5,818 nucleotides of DNA, from assembly GCA_958438185.1 (NCBI GenBank), contig CAUBQU010000099.1, positions 1 to 5,818 on the forward strand. The letters run 5' to 3'. The DNA is from an uncultured Oscillospiraceae bacterium. Lineage in GTDB: Bacteria > Bacillota > Clostridia > Oscillospirales > Oscillospiraceae. Of the stretch, positions 1 to 5,763 are shown in pieces. The notes under the pieces are model-generated. The model ran no database searches. It was not told where the DNA came from and was given only the letters and a program-made list of their open reading frames with translations. The position numbers and the translations under genes are program-made. Within the stretch, counting starts at the first letter, position 1. Each line of letters begins with the position of its first letter.

Positions 1-442
1 GCGTCTTTCTTCCCCGACTCTTTCTTCGCTGGTGAAGAAAGAATCGGGCCCCCGGCGGGCGGTAGTAAATTTGTCTGGTAGACATTGGCTTGTAGATACT
101 CTCAAGCTTGTTTTTAAAGCCCGGAGCAGTCGAGTACTGCTTTGCAATTTTGCTTTTGCTAAGCATCAATCTCTCTACGCTGTATGGGTTCGACTTAGCC
201 AAACGCTGCGCGTTTGGATTCTCACCCAAGTCAGCGCTACGCGCTGCCAGCTCCCTTAGCTCTGCATAGGTTCGACTACGCTGTATAAACTCGAGGAGCA
301 AAATCAAAGATTTTGACTCTCGCTTATTAGCCAATCGCGCTGCGCTACGCTTGCGCTCTTGGAGTCTCACCCATACACAAGAGAGCCTTGGGGCCCCCGC
401 AGCCCTTTGGTGCCTGCACTGTACCGGGTGCAGTGCGGCCAT
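1..442 (-). CDS. Possible partial basic protein, or stop-free frame in a repeat element
   Basis: I do not recognise a function. Read on the minus strand from an ATG at 442-440, this frame has no stop down to position 1, giving about 147 codons with the C-terminus outside the window. The product is very rich in Arg and Lys, with runs such as QERKRSAARLANKRESKS (about residues 28-45) and ARSADLGENPNAQRLAKS (about 68-85). It has no membrane segment or signal peptide. Against a real gene: no Shine-Dalgarno sequence precedes the ATG, the DNA is full of short hairpins, and two direct repeats inside it fall in different reading frames. For a real gene: 147 codons without a stop at about 48% GC is unlikely by chance, and the composition looks protein-like. 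An internal ATG at 166-164 is another possible start. Codon use is much less GC-rich than in the neighbours, suggesting foreign or repeat origin. Confidence 0.3.
   Translation of the reverse strand, partial: MAALHPVQCRHQRAAGAPRLSCVWVRLQERKRSAARLANKRESKSLILLLEFIQRSRTYAELRELAARSADLGENPNAQRLAKSNPYSVERLMLSKSKIAKQYSTAPGFKNKLESIYKPMSTRQIYYRPPGARFFLHQRRKSRGRKT
12..48. repeat. Long hairpin (inverted repeat)
   Basis: CCCGA at 13-17 and TCTTTCTTC at 19-27 pair with GAAGAAAGA at 34-42 and TCGGG at 44-48. This gives 14 pairs with one C/A mismatch around a six-base loop. No T-tract follows on either strand, so it is not a typical intrinsic terminator. It lies inside the stop-free minus-strand frame. Its role is unknown, and it resembles the structured ends of small dispersed repeats. 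Confidence 0.6.
125..319. repeat. Cluster of short tight-loop hairpins
   Basis: Four perfect or near-perfect hairpins lie within 200 bases. AGCAGT/ACTGCT is at 125-130/136-141. CCAAACGC/GCGTTTGG is at 199-206/210-217 with loop TGC. CAGCGC/GCGCTG is at 232-237/241-246 with loop TAC. GAGCAAAATC at 296-305 pairs with GATTTTG and CTC at 309-319, with loop AAA and one bulged A. The density and the three-base loops suggest a structured nucleic-acid element more than ordinary coding DNA. Confidence 0.55.
175..372. repeat. Degenerate direct repeat, two units
   Basis: The same short words recur in the same order in two units. CTACGCTGTAT is at 175-185 and 276-286. TTAGCCAA is at 195-202 and 327-334. 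TCTCACCC is at 220-227 and 365-372. GGTTCGACT is also repeated, at 187-195 and 269-277. The spacing between the words differs between units, so the copies have diverged by insertion or deletion. Seen directly; an ancient internal duplication is inferred. Confidence 0.5.
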
Positions 443-466
443 TCGGTACGTGGCACCGCAAGGGCT
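401..466. repeat. Nested imperfect inverted repeat
   Basis: AGCCCTT (401-407) pairs with AAGGGCT (460-466), GGTGCC (409-414) with GGCACC (452-457), and GTACCG (421-426) with CGGTAC (444-449). An alternative inner stem is CTGCAC (414-419) with GTGCAG (428-433). A further hairpin, CGGCGC/GCGCCG with loop GAA, follows at 467-481. The structure spans the only good ATG of the minus-strand frame, which counts against a normal translation start there. Function unknown. Confidence 0.5.
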
Positions 467-555
467 CGGCGCGAAGCGCCGCGGGTCCGATGGGGCGCCG
501 TTTGGGGTGCCCGGCTATGGGGGCCGATGCCATTTTTCTATGATGGAATACAGCA

Positions 556-584
556 CCACGCCAGGCGCGGGGCGCCTGGCGTGG
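556..584 (-). terminator. Strong hairpin after the ABC operon, no U-tract
   Basis: A perfect 13-base-pair stem (556-568 with 572-584) closes on a three-base loop and starts six bases past the stop codon of the ATPase gene. No T-run follows it in the operon's direction, so it is not a canonical intrinsic terminator. It could be a Rho-assisted end or a 3' mRNA stabiliser. Position and stem strength favour an operon end. Confidence 0.5.
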
Positions 585-590
585 GGTGGG

Positions 591-1334
591 TCATAGGACC
601 TTGGCGAGGAAGCTTTGGAGGCGCTCGCTTTGCGGGTGGGTAAAGAGCTCATTCGGGGTATTTTCCTCGACGACCTTGCCGCCGTCCATAAAGACGACGC
701 GGCTGCCAACCTCGCGGGCAAAGCCCATCTCGTGGGTCACGACGACCATCGTCATGCCGTCGTGGGCCAGGGCCTTCATGACATCCAGCACTTCGCCGAC
801 CATCTCCGGGTCCAGCGCGCTGGTGGGCTCGTCGAAGAGCATGACCTCCGGCTCCATGCACAGGGCGCGGACGATGGCCACGCGCTGCTTCTGGCCGCCG
901 GAGAGCTGCTTGGGATAGGCGTTCGCCTTATCCTCCAGCCCAACGCGCCGCAGCAGCTCCATGGCCTGCTGCTCCGCGGCCTCGCGGCTCTTGTGCAGCA
1001 GCTTCATGGGGGCGATGGTCATATTTTTCAGGACCGTCATATGGGGGAAGAGATTGAAATGCTGGAACACCATCCCCATCTTCTGGCGGTGCGTGTTGAT
1101 ATTGCAGCGGGTGTCGGTGATGTCCGTGCCCTCGAAGCAGATCGTCCCGGCAGTCGGGATCTCCAGCAGGTTCAAGCAGCGGAGAAACGTCGATTTGCCG
1201 GAGCCGGACGGCCCGATGACGACGACGACCTCGCCCTTACGGATCTGCTGATCCACGCCGTCCAGGGCTTTGATCTCGTCGCCCTTGAAATGCTTTTTCA
1301 GACCTTTGACATTGATCAAAATATCAGTGCTCAC
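591..1334 (-). CDS. Polar amino acid ABC transporter, ATP-binding protein
   Basis: This is the 247-residue ATPase that powers amino acid uptake from the cytoplasmic face of the membrane, of the GlnQ/HisP (PAAT) family. Nucleotide-binding motifs occur in order: Walker [10 protein letters not shown] at 41-49, Q-loop Gln91 in [13 protein letters not shown], signature LSGGQKQR at 144-151, Walker B VMLFDEP at 164-170 with catalytic Glu169, D-loop SALD at 172-175, and switch His201 in [13 protein letters not shown]. Length and motif spacing are normal and nothing is missing. The start is a GTG at 1334, preceded by AGGAGG (1345-1350) with a ten-base spacer. The start overlaps the last codons of the permease gene, so the two are translationally coupled. 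The family is certain; the substrate cannot be read from the ATPase. Confidence 0.96.
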   Translation of the reverse strand: MSTDILINVKGLKKHFKGDEIKALDGVDQQIRKGEVVVVIGPSGSGKSTFLRCLNLLEIPTAGTICFEGTDITDTRCNINTHRQKMGMVFQHFNLFPHMTVLKNMTIAPMKLLHKSREAAEQQAMELLRRVGLEDKANAYPKQLSGGQKQRVAIVRALCMEPEVMLFDEPTSALDPEMVGEVLDVMKALAHDGMTMVVVTHEMGFAREVGSRVVFMDGGKVVEENTPNELFTHPQSERLQSFLAKVL

Positions 1335-2064
1335 TGTTGCGCAGCCTCCTTTCCAGACGGCTGACCAGCCAGGTGAAGAACACGACCATCACCAGGTAGA
1401 TCAGGGCCACCGCGATCAGCGGCATAAAGGGCGAGAACGTCCGCCCGCGAATGATATCGCCGCCCTTGGCAAGATCCATGACAGCGACATAACCGGCGAC
1501 GGAGGTCTCCTTCAGCAGGACGATAAACTCGTTGGCCAGGGCCGGCAGGACGTTTTTCAGCGCCTGGGGGATGATGATGTGCCACATCGTCTGCACATAG
1601 TTAAAGCCCAGGGAGCGCCCGGCCTCCATCTGGCCCGGGTCGATGGACGCGATGCCGCCGCGGATGATCTCCGCAACATACGCGCCGGAGTTGATGCCGA
1701 AGGCCAGCATGGCGATGGCCACGCCGTTATTCGAGGAGGCGAAGATGATATAATAGATGATCATCAGCTGCACGACAACCGGTGTGCCCCGGATGACCGT
1801 CAGATAGAGCTTACAGAGCTTATCAGCAACGGAAAGCAGGAACCGCCCCGGGCCGCGGCGCATGGCCTGCCGGTTGAGGTCCCACGTGGAGCGGACGATC
1901 GCCACCACGACGCCGATGACGACGCCCAGCAGGACGGCCACTAGGGTGATCTTCAGTGTATTGCCCAGACCGTTGAGCAGGTATTTCCAGCGGTTATCCT
2001 CAATAAAATTCAGTATAAATTCAGCTTTTAAATCCGCAAACCATTCCGCAAACCATTGCGACAA
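1324..2064 (-). CDS. Polar amino acid ABC transporter, permease protein
   Basis: This is the membrane subunit of the importer, 246 residues from the start chosen here. It has the HisM/GlnP family hallmarks: a long hydrophobic segment at about 37-57, RGTP at 92-95 followed by [10 protein letters not shown], and a cytoplasmic EAA loop from EAGRSLGF to PQALKNVLP (about 147-174) that docks on the ATPase. Further hydrophobic segments lie at about 114-133, 174-196 and 214-234. Only one permease gene is present, so a homodimer is expected. Start choice: AGGAG at 2073-2077 overlaps a GTG at 2071-2073, too close to serve it, but lies eight bases before an in-frame TTG at 2064-2062. The longer form from GTG 2073 adds three residues. 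The gene lies downstream of the receptor gene and overlaps the ATPase gene by 11 bases. Confidence 0.95.
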   Translation of the reverse strand: MSQWFAEWFADLKAEFILNFIEDNRWKYLLNGLGNTLKITLVAVLLGVVIGVVVAIVRSTWDLNRQAMRRGPGRFLLSVADKLCKLYLTVIRGTPVVVQLMIIYYIIFASSNNGVAIAMLAFGINSGAYVAEIIRGGIASIDPGQMEAGRSLGFNYVQTMWHIIIPQALKNVLPALANEFIVLLKETSVAGYVAVMDLAKGGDIIRGRTFSPFMPLIAVALIYLVMVVFFTWLVSRLERRLRNSEH

Positions 2065-2077
2065 GGCTGTCACTCCT
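2062..2077 (-). promoter_or_regulatory. RBS that decides the permease start (TTG)
   Basis: On the minus strand the order is AGGAG, TGACAGCC, TTG. The eight-base spacer suits initiation at TTG (2064). The upstream GTG shares its first base with the AGGAG box and so cannot use it. This is read directly from the sequence; actual use is inferred. Confidence 0.6.
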
Positions 2078-2113
2078 CTCTTTGTTCTCTCTCGGGAACC
2101 GGCTCATCTGTGT

Positions 2114-2142
2114 AAAAAGGCGGGGTGATGGCCCCGCCTTTT
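2114..2142 (-). terminator. Intercistronic terminator/attenuator
   Basis: AAAAGGCGGGG (2115-2125) pairs with CCCCGCCTTTT (2132-2142) in an 11-pair stem around a six-base loop. It begins 13 bases after the stop codon of the binding-protein gene. Read on the minus strand the stem ends in five Ts. It lies between the receptor and permease genes, where partial termination is known in many importers to keep the receptor more abundant than the membrane parts. Confidence 0.75.
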
Positions 2143-2155
2143 GGCAATGCGTTTG

Positions 2156-2965
2156 TTATTCCGCCGGGATATATTTGTCGATGATCTTCTGGATGGTGCC
2201 GTCGGCGGTCAGCTCCGCCAGCGCCTTGTTAAATTCTTCCGTCAGCGCGCTGCCCTTGGCAAAGCAGATGGCGTAGTCCTCGTTGGCGTATTCCGTATCC
2301 AAAATCTTCAGGCCTTCGTTGGCGGCGACGAAGTTCTTGGCGGGCTCGGAGTCGATGATGACGCAGTCGATCTTGCCGGTGATCAGGGCCTGGACTGCAT
2401 CGGCGCCCTTGCTGTAGCGCTGGACGCGGTCATCACCCATGTCGTCCGTGGCGTAGATATCGCCGGTGGTATCCTGCTGGACACCGGCGACATAGGTCGC
2501 GCCGTCGGCCAGCAGATCATCGGCGGAGGTGATCTCGGAGTCCTCCCGGACGATGACGACCTGGACGGCGTTGGCATACGGGTCAGAGAAATCGACGCTC
2601 TGCAGGCGGTCTTCCGTGATGGTCATGCCGGCCATGCTGAAATCAGCCTTGCCTGCCGTGACGGCGTTGATGATGGCGCCGAATTCCATGTTGTCGATCC
2701 GCAGTTCGTAGCCCAGCTTATCGCAGATAGCCTGGGCGATCTCGGCGTCGATGCCGACGATCTGCTCGGACTCGAAGTACTCGTAGGGCGGGAATTCCGC
2801 GTTCGTCGCCATGACCAGGGTCTTGCTGCTGGCAGCGGGGTCAGAATCGGGGCTGCCGGCGGCGGGACTGCCGGTGGCGGCGTCATTATTTTTGTCGGAG
2901 CCGCAGCCTGCAAACAGGCAGGCCAGCAAGCCCACGGCGAGGATCAGGGATAAAATCTTTTTCAT
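2156..2965 (-). CDS. Amino acid ABC transporter, substrate-binding lipoprotein
   Basis: This 269-residue extracellular receptor (family 3 solute-binding protein) captures the amino acid and delivers it to the permease. A signal peptide (MKKILSLILAVGLLACLFAG) leads to a probable lipid-anchored Cys21; Cys16 is a weaker alternative. A Ser/Ala/Asp-rich linker follows to about residue 48. The fold begins at TLVMATNAEFPPYEYFE, with GIDAEIAQAICDKLG at 71-85. Arg120 in TITEDRLQSVDFSDPY and Asp205 in VIIDSEPA match the positions that hold the carboxylate and amino groups of amino acid ligands. The start ATG has AAAGGAG (2976-2982) ten bases upstream. It is the first gene of the operon, directly behind a consensus promoter. 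The exact ligand is not decidable here. Confidence 0.95.
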   Translation of the reverse strand: MKKILSLILAVGLLACLFAGCGSDKNNDAATGSPAAGSPDSDPAASSKTLVMATNAEFPPYEYFESEQIVGIDAEIAQAICDKLGYELRIDNMEFGAIINAVTAGKADFSMAGMTITEDRLQSVDFSDPYANAVQVVIVREDSEITSADDLLADGATYVAGVQQDTTGDIYATDDMGDDRVQRYSKGADAVQALITGKIDCVIIDSEPAKNFVAANEGLKILDTEYANEDYAICFAKGSALTEEFNKALAELTADGTIQKIIDKYIPAE

Positions 2966-3007
2966 TTTTTTGCTTCTCCTTTGGTGTTTGTTCTCAGAAT
3001 ACCATAT

Positions 3008-3036
3008 ATTTTATCGCAAGTGACGGGACTTGTCAA
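3008..3036 (-). promoter_or_regulatory. Sigma-A promoter of the ABC operon
   Basis: On the minus strand a perfect -35 TTGACA (3036-3031) and a -10 TAAAAT (3013-3008) are separated by 17 bases. Transcription should start near 3000, giving a leader of about 36 bases before the ATG. A small dyad, TTCT-C-AGAA, at 2991-2999 lies just inside the transcript and could be an operator, but no regulator is identifiable. Confidence 0.85.
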
Positions 3037-3083
3037 TTCTCCAGATAGAATATTTTGAATAAAAATGCATTCATTGCCGGGGA

Positions 3084-3112
3084 TTGCAATCGCGGCGCGT
3101 TTATGGTATATA
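3084..3112 (+). promoter_or_regulatory. Probable promoter of the antiporter operon
   Basis: TTGCAA (3084-3089) and TATATA (3107-3112) are spaced by 17 bases, with TGG directly before the -10, an extended -10 arrangement. A ten-base palindrome, GATTGCAATC (3082-3091), overlaps the -35. The start point would be near 3119, giving a leader of about 70 bases. It is weaker than the divergent ABC promoter, whose -35 lies about 50 bases away. Confidence 0.55.
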
Positions 3113-3140
3113 TGAAGTAGAGCCAGTGTATTACATACCA

Positions 3141-3165
3141 GGCACGTCTGGCGCGAGCCGGTGCC
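3141..3165 (+). promoter_or_regulatory. Leader hairpin before the antiporter gene
   Basis: CTGGC (3148-3152) and GCCGG (3157-3161) form a five-pair stem with one G-T pair, closed by a GCGA (GNRA-type) loop. It is extended across a three-base bulge by GGCA (3141-3144) with TGCC (3162-3165). It ends seven bases before the Shine-Dalgarno sequence AAAGGAGG (3173-3180). It could affect translation or mRNA stability, but matches no riboswitch I know. Confidence 0.35.
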
Positions 3166-3187
3166 GCTGCGCAAAGGAGGTGGGCAG

Positions 3188-4642
3188 ATGCTGCTGGCGT
3201 TTTCCGATACCCTGCAGGCAATGCCCCACGCCCCCGGCGTCGTGCTGTCGCTGGCGCTGATGCTCTTCGGCGGCTTTGCCATGACGCGGCTGACGAAGCT
3301 GGTGCGGCTGCCGAATGTCACCGCATATATTCTCATCGGCATTCTGATGGGGCCGGACTGCCTGGCCCTGATCCCCGGCCAGATCATCCAGCGGACGGAT
3401 TTTCTGGCGGATATCGCTCTGGCCCTCATCGCCTTTGGCGCGGGGGAGTTTTTCCGGGCGGAGAAGCTGAAAAAGACGGGCCTGCGGGTCCTTGTCATCG
3501 TCCTGGTCGAGACGACGGCCTGCGGGGGGCTTGTGTTTGCCCTGTGCCGGGCGGCCCTGGGGCTGCCGGTGGCGTATGCCATCGTCCTGGCGGCGCTGGC
3601 GGCGGCGACGGCGCCCTCGTCTATGGTCATGGTCATCCGGCAGACCCACGCCAAGGGGCCGTTTGTGGATATGCTCCTGCAGGCCGTCGCGCTGGACGAT
3701 GTCGTCAGCCTCGTCTCCTACTCCGTGGCCATCTGCGTTGCGCTGGCCGTCACCGGCGGCGGGGGCGCGATCACGTTTGGGCTCGTCGCTGCGCCCATCG
3801 CGGCGAATCTCGGCGTTATCGCCCTGGGGACGATCTTCGGCGTTTTTCTGAAGCTGCTGATGCCCGGCTCCCGCAGCAAGGATAACCGGCTCATCATCTC
3901 CCTGGCGGTACTGTTTGCGTTCTGCGGCGTCTGCGCGCTGCTGAACGTCTCGCCGCTGCTGGGGTGCATGTCCATGGGGATGGTCTATATCAATATCTCT
4001 GGCGACGAGAAGCTCTTTCGCCAGCTCAATTACTTTGGCCCGCCGGTGATGCTGCTGTTTTTCGTCCGGGCGGGGCTGGATTTTGAGATTCGGGCCCTGT
4101 TTTCGGCGGAGAGCGCCGTGACTGGGGTACCGCTGGTCGTCATCGGCGGGGCGTATTCCGCCGTGCGGATGGCGGGCAAATGCGGCGGCAGCTATCTGGG
4201 CGGCGTGCTCACGAAAAGCGACCAGAACGTCCGCCGCTATTTCGGCCTCGGGCTGACGCCCCAGGGCGGCGTGACCATCGGCATGGCGGCCCTGTGCGCC
4301 CGGACGCTGCGCAATGACGTGGGGCAGAATCTGCAGACGATCATCCTGGCCGCCAGCGTGATCTACGAATTGGTCGGCCCGGCGTGCGTCAAGCTCTCGC
4401 TTTACCTGGCCGGGACTTATTCCGACCGCCTGGAGGACCTGACGGTGGCCCCGGCGACAGAGGGCGCGGGGGTACGGGATGTCGATGTCCTCATCGCCCG
4501 CATCCACCAGATCCAGGCGCAGCTGCCGGAGCTCTCGGCGCAGTATGTGGATGAAGACGAGCAGGCATTTTTGGAGGGCGAGGCCGCCCAATACGGGCCC
4601 CAGGGCCGCGCCTGGCGCAAGCGCTTCTGGCGGCGGGAGTAG
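3188..4642 (+). CDS. Cation:proton antiporter, CPA2 / Na+/H+ exchanger type
   Basis: This 484-residue membrane protein is expected to exchange Na+ or K+ for protons. It shows about a dozen hydrophobic segments from residue 17 to 409. Family motifs are LPNVTAYILIGILMGP (41-56), FGAGEFF (83-89), the unwound-helix motif ATAPSS (140-145), an acidic pair Asp170-Asp171 in AVALDDVVSL, and GLTPQGGVTIGMA (355-367). An Asp-Asp pair in this position is typical of electrogenic exchangers, whereas Asn-Asp is typical of electroneutral ones. The last 75 residues are a hydrophilic cytoplasmic tail ending in a basic patch (RAWRKRFWRRE). No TrkA-N (RCK) domain is attached. Start ATG 3188 has AAAGGAGG seven bases upstream; an upstream GTG at 3161 lies before the RBS and is rejected. 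It probably shares a transcript with the MgtC-like gene 38 bases downstream. Family is confident; the ion is not. Confidence 0.9.
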   Translation: MLLAFSDTLQAMPHAPGVVLSLALMLFGGFAMTRLTKLVRLPNVTAYILIGILMGPDCLALIPGQIIQRTDFLADIALALIAFGAGEFFRAEKLKKTGLRVLVIVLVETTACGGLVFALCRAALGLPVAYAIVLAALAAATAPSSMVMVIRQTHAKGPFVDMLLQAVALDDVVSLVSYSVAICVALAVTGGGGAITFGLVAAPIAANLGVIALGTIFGVFLKLLMPGSRSKDNRLIISLAVLFAFCGVCALLNVSPLLGCMSMGMVYINISGDEKLFRQLNYFGPPVMLLFFVRAGLDFEIRALFSAESAVTGVPLVVIGGAYSAVRMAGKCGGSYLGGVLTKSDQNVRRYFGLGLTPQGGVTIGMAALCARTLRNDVGQNLQTIILAASVIYELVGPACVKLSLYLAGTYSDRLEDLTVAPATEGAGVRDVDVLIARIHQIQAQLPELSAQYVDEDEQAFLEGEAAQYGPQGRAWRKRFWRRE

Positions 4643-4680
4643 GGCTTCCCGGCAGAAGATTTTCGTAAGGAGGAAGGTTT

Positions 4681-5400
4681 ATGGCGTATCTGACACAAAT
4701 GCACGACCCCATCGCCGCCTGGCTGGGGGCTTGGTCGGCGGAGCTGGGCCTGGGGGCCGTGGCGCTGCGGGCGGGCCTGGCGATCCTGCTTGCCTCCCTG
4801 GTGGGGCTGGAGCGGGCACAAAAGCGCCACACCGCCGGGCTGCGGACGTTTATGCTGGTGAGCCTGTTTTCCTGCACAGCTATGCTGCTGGACCTGTTTC
4901 TGGCGCTGCCGGTGCCGGTCCTCTCGGCGGCGTGTATTTTGGCCGTCGGGTCCATCAGCACGTATTCGATCCTCTTCAGCTCCAAGAGCCAGATCAAGGG
5001 GCTGACGACGGCCGTCGCCCTGTGGGCGTGCTGCATTTTGGGGCTGGCCATCGGCGGCGGGTTTTACACGCTGGCGGCCATCGTCTTTGCCGCCCTGCTG
5101 CTCTGCCTGGACCTGATGCCCACCTGGGAGGATTATCTCAAGGAGCGGTCGAATCATTTTGAGGTGCACCTGGAGCTGCGGGACAAGCGGGAGCTGCCGA
5201 ATTTCACCGCTACGGCCCGGGAGCTGGGCCTGCGGATCGACGATATCGAGGCGAACCCGGCGTATCTGAGCACCGGGTTGAGCGTCTACACCGTCTCGCT
5301 GACGATCGTCTCTCCGGAGCTCAAGGCGTTCAAAAGGCACCGGGAGATCACCGAGGCGCTGGCAAGCCTGGAATCCGTCAGCTATATCGAGCTCATTTAG
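4681..5400 (+). CDS. MgtC/SapB-family membrane protein, divergent
   Basis: This 239-residue protein has an N-terminal membrane domain of about five segments (up to about residue 147) and a C-terminal soluble domain (about 159-239, from FEVHLELRDKRELP) of the ACT-like kind seen in many MgtC homologues. Diagnostic motifs are GLERAQKRHTAGLRTFMLVS (42-61) and KGLTTAVALW (106-115). Oddly, the Gly-rich GIGFLGAG segment usual just before the GLTTA motif is replaced by VGSISTYSIL (89-98). In Salmonella, MgtC is tied to growth in low magnesium and to restraint of the F1Fo ATPase; whether that applies here is unknown. The ATG has TAAGGAGG (4666-4673) with a seven-base spacer. Linkage to the antiporter suggests a membrane ion or potential homeostasis role. 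No obvious intrinsic terminator follows. Confidence 0.82.
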   Translation: MAYLTQMHDPIAAWLGAWSAELGLGAVALRAGLAILLASLVGLERAQKRHTAGLRTFMLVSLFSCTAMLLDLFLALPVPVLSAACILAVGSISTYSILFSSKSQIKGLTTAVALWACCILGLAIGGGFYTLAAIVFAALLLCLDLMPTWEDYLKERSNHFEVHLELRDKRELPNFTATARELGLRIDDIEANPAYLSTGLSVYTVSLTIVSPELKAFKRHREITEALASLESVSYIELI

Positions 5401-5448
5401 GGCGCGCCCGCCTGCGGCAGAAATTTCAAACTTTTTGCATTCTATCGG

Positions 5449-5477
5449 TTGACGAAACGGGAAATCTGTGCTAAAAT
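5449..5477 (+). promoter_or_regulatory. Promoter of the tRNA-Thr gene
   Basis: TTGACG (5449-5454) and TAAAAT (5472-5477) are separated by exactly 17 bases. Transcription should start near 5484, leaving a leader of about 38 bases before the tRNA. The leader contains a small hairpin, AGCAGC/GCTGCT with loop CTGT (5494-5509), which would be removed by RNase P processing. Confidence 0.8.
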
Positions 5478-5521
5478 AGCTCCCGTGGTATCGAGCAGCC
5501 TGTGCTGCTGTGCCCGGCTTT

Positions 5522-5597
5522 GCTACTGTGGCTCAGTTGGTAGAGCAGCTGATTCGTAATCAGCAGGTCGCCGGTTCGAGTCCGGCCAGTAGCTCCA
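5522..5597 (+). tRNA. tRNA-Thr, anticodon CGT
   Basis: A complete cloverleaf reads ACG codons. The acceptor stem is GCTACTG (5522-5528) with CAGTAGC (5587-5593), a perfect seven pairs. The D stem is GCTC/GAGC (5531-5534/5543-5546). The anticodon stem is GCTGA/TCAGC around loop TTCGTAA, with anticodon CGT at 5555-5557. The T arm is GCCGG-TTCGAGT-CCGGC (5570-5586). The variable loop is five bases, the discriminator base is T (5594), and CCA is encoded (5595-5597). It is a single-gene unit with its own promoter and terminator. A C34 threonine isoacceptor fits a GC-rich genome that uses ACG often. Confidence 0.97.
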
Positions 5598-5598
5598 T

Positions 5599-5635
5599 CC
5601 CCATGGAATCTTTGATTCCATGGGGTCCCTTTTTT
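5599..5635 (+). terminator. Intrinsic terminator of the tRNA-Thr gene
   Basis: CCCCATGGAATC (5599-5610) and GATTCCATGGGG (5614-5625) form a perfect 12-pair stem with loop TTT. TCCC and six Ts (5630-5635) follow. It begins two bases after the encoded CCA, so it also defines the 3' precursor of the tRNA. Confidence 0.9.
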
Positions 5636-5654
5636 ATTGAACATCCTCGGGCGG
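5600..5654 (+). repeat. 55-base direct repeat, copy 1
   Basis: This segment covers the tRNA terminator hairpin, its T-run and 19 further bases ending CTCGGGCGG. It is identical over all 55 bases to 5764-5818. The bases before the copies differ (C versus G), so the left border is exact; the right border of the second copy is cut by the window end. Confidence 0.9.
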
Positions 5655-5727
5655 AGTGAATCCGCCCTGCGGGAACTCGGCTGCGCCGAGCTTCACGGCG
5701 GACTCCCGCCGACCGCCAGAAGGCGGT
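5649..5727. repeat. Run of four GC-rich hairpins
   Basis: Four hairpins follow one another: GGGCGGA/TCCGCCC (5649-5655/5661-5667), CTCGGC/GCCGAG with loop TGC (5676-5681/5685-5690), CGGCGG/CCGCCG with loop ACTC (5696-5701/5706-5711), and ACCGCC/GGCGGT with loop AGAA (5712-5717/5722-5727). They fill the 109 bases between the two copies of the 55-base repeat and resemble REP/BIME-type intergenic structure. No supported gene lies here. Confidence 0.55.
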
Positions 5728-5763
5728 TTGCGCCGCTTGTCGGCTTCGACCAGCAGCGCCTTG

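Noticed and set aside
32..259. Small plus-strand open frame at the left end
   Set aside because: It has no RBS or recognisable domain, its composition looks random, and the opposite strand has a longer, more protein-like frame.
345..643. Several short open frames in both directions near 345-643
   Set aside because: They arise from GC-rich hairpin sequence, lack RBSs, and partly run antisense to the ABC ATPase gene.
615..1364. Plus-strand frames opposite the ABC ATPase and permease genes
   Set aside because: The His/Asp/Ala-rich products are typical antisense artefacts; the minus strand carries every ABC motif.
3161..3187. Upstream GTG start for the antiporter
   Set aside because: The GTG lies before the AAAGGAGG at 3173-3180, which is correctly spaced for ATG 3188. 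The extra nine residues only translate the RBS.
3131..4591. Long minus-strand open frame opposite the antiporter gene
   Set aside because: It is an antisense shadow of a GC-rich gene. The product is a low-complexity Arg/Gln/Asp/His-rich string with no domain, while the plus strand encodes a clear antiporter.
4417..5340. Minus-strand open frame opposite the MgtC-like gene
   Set aside because: It is Arg/Gln/Pro-rich with no domain or RBS and overlaps two well-supported plus-strand genes.
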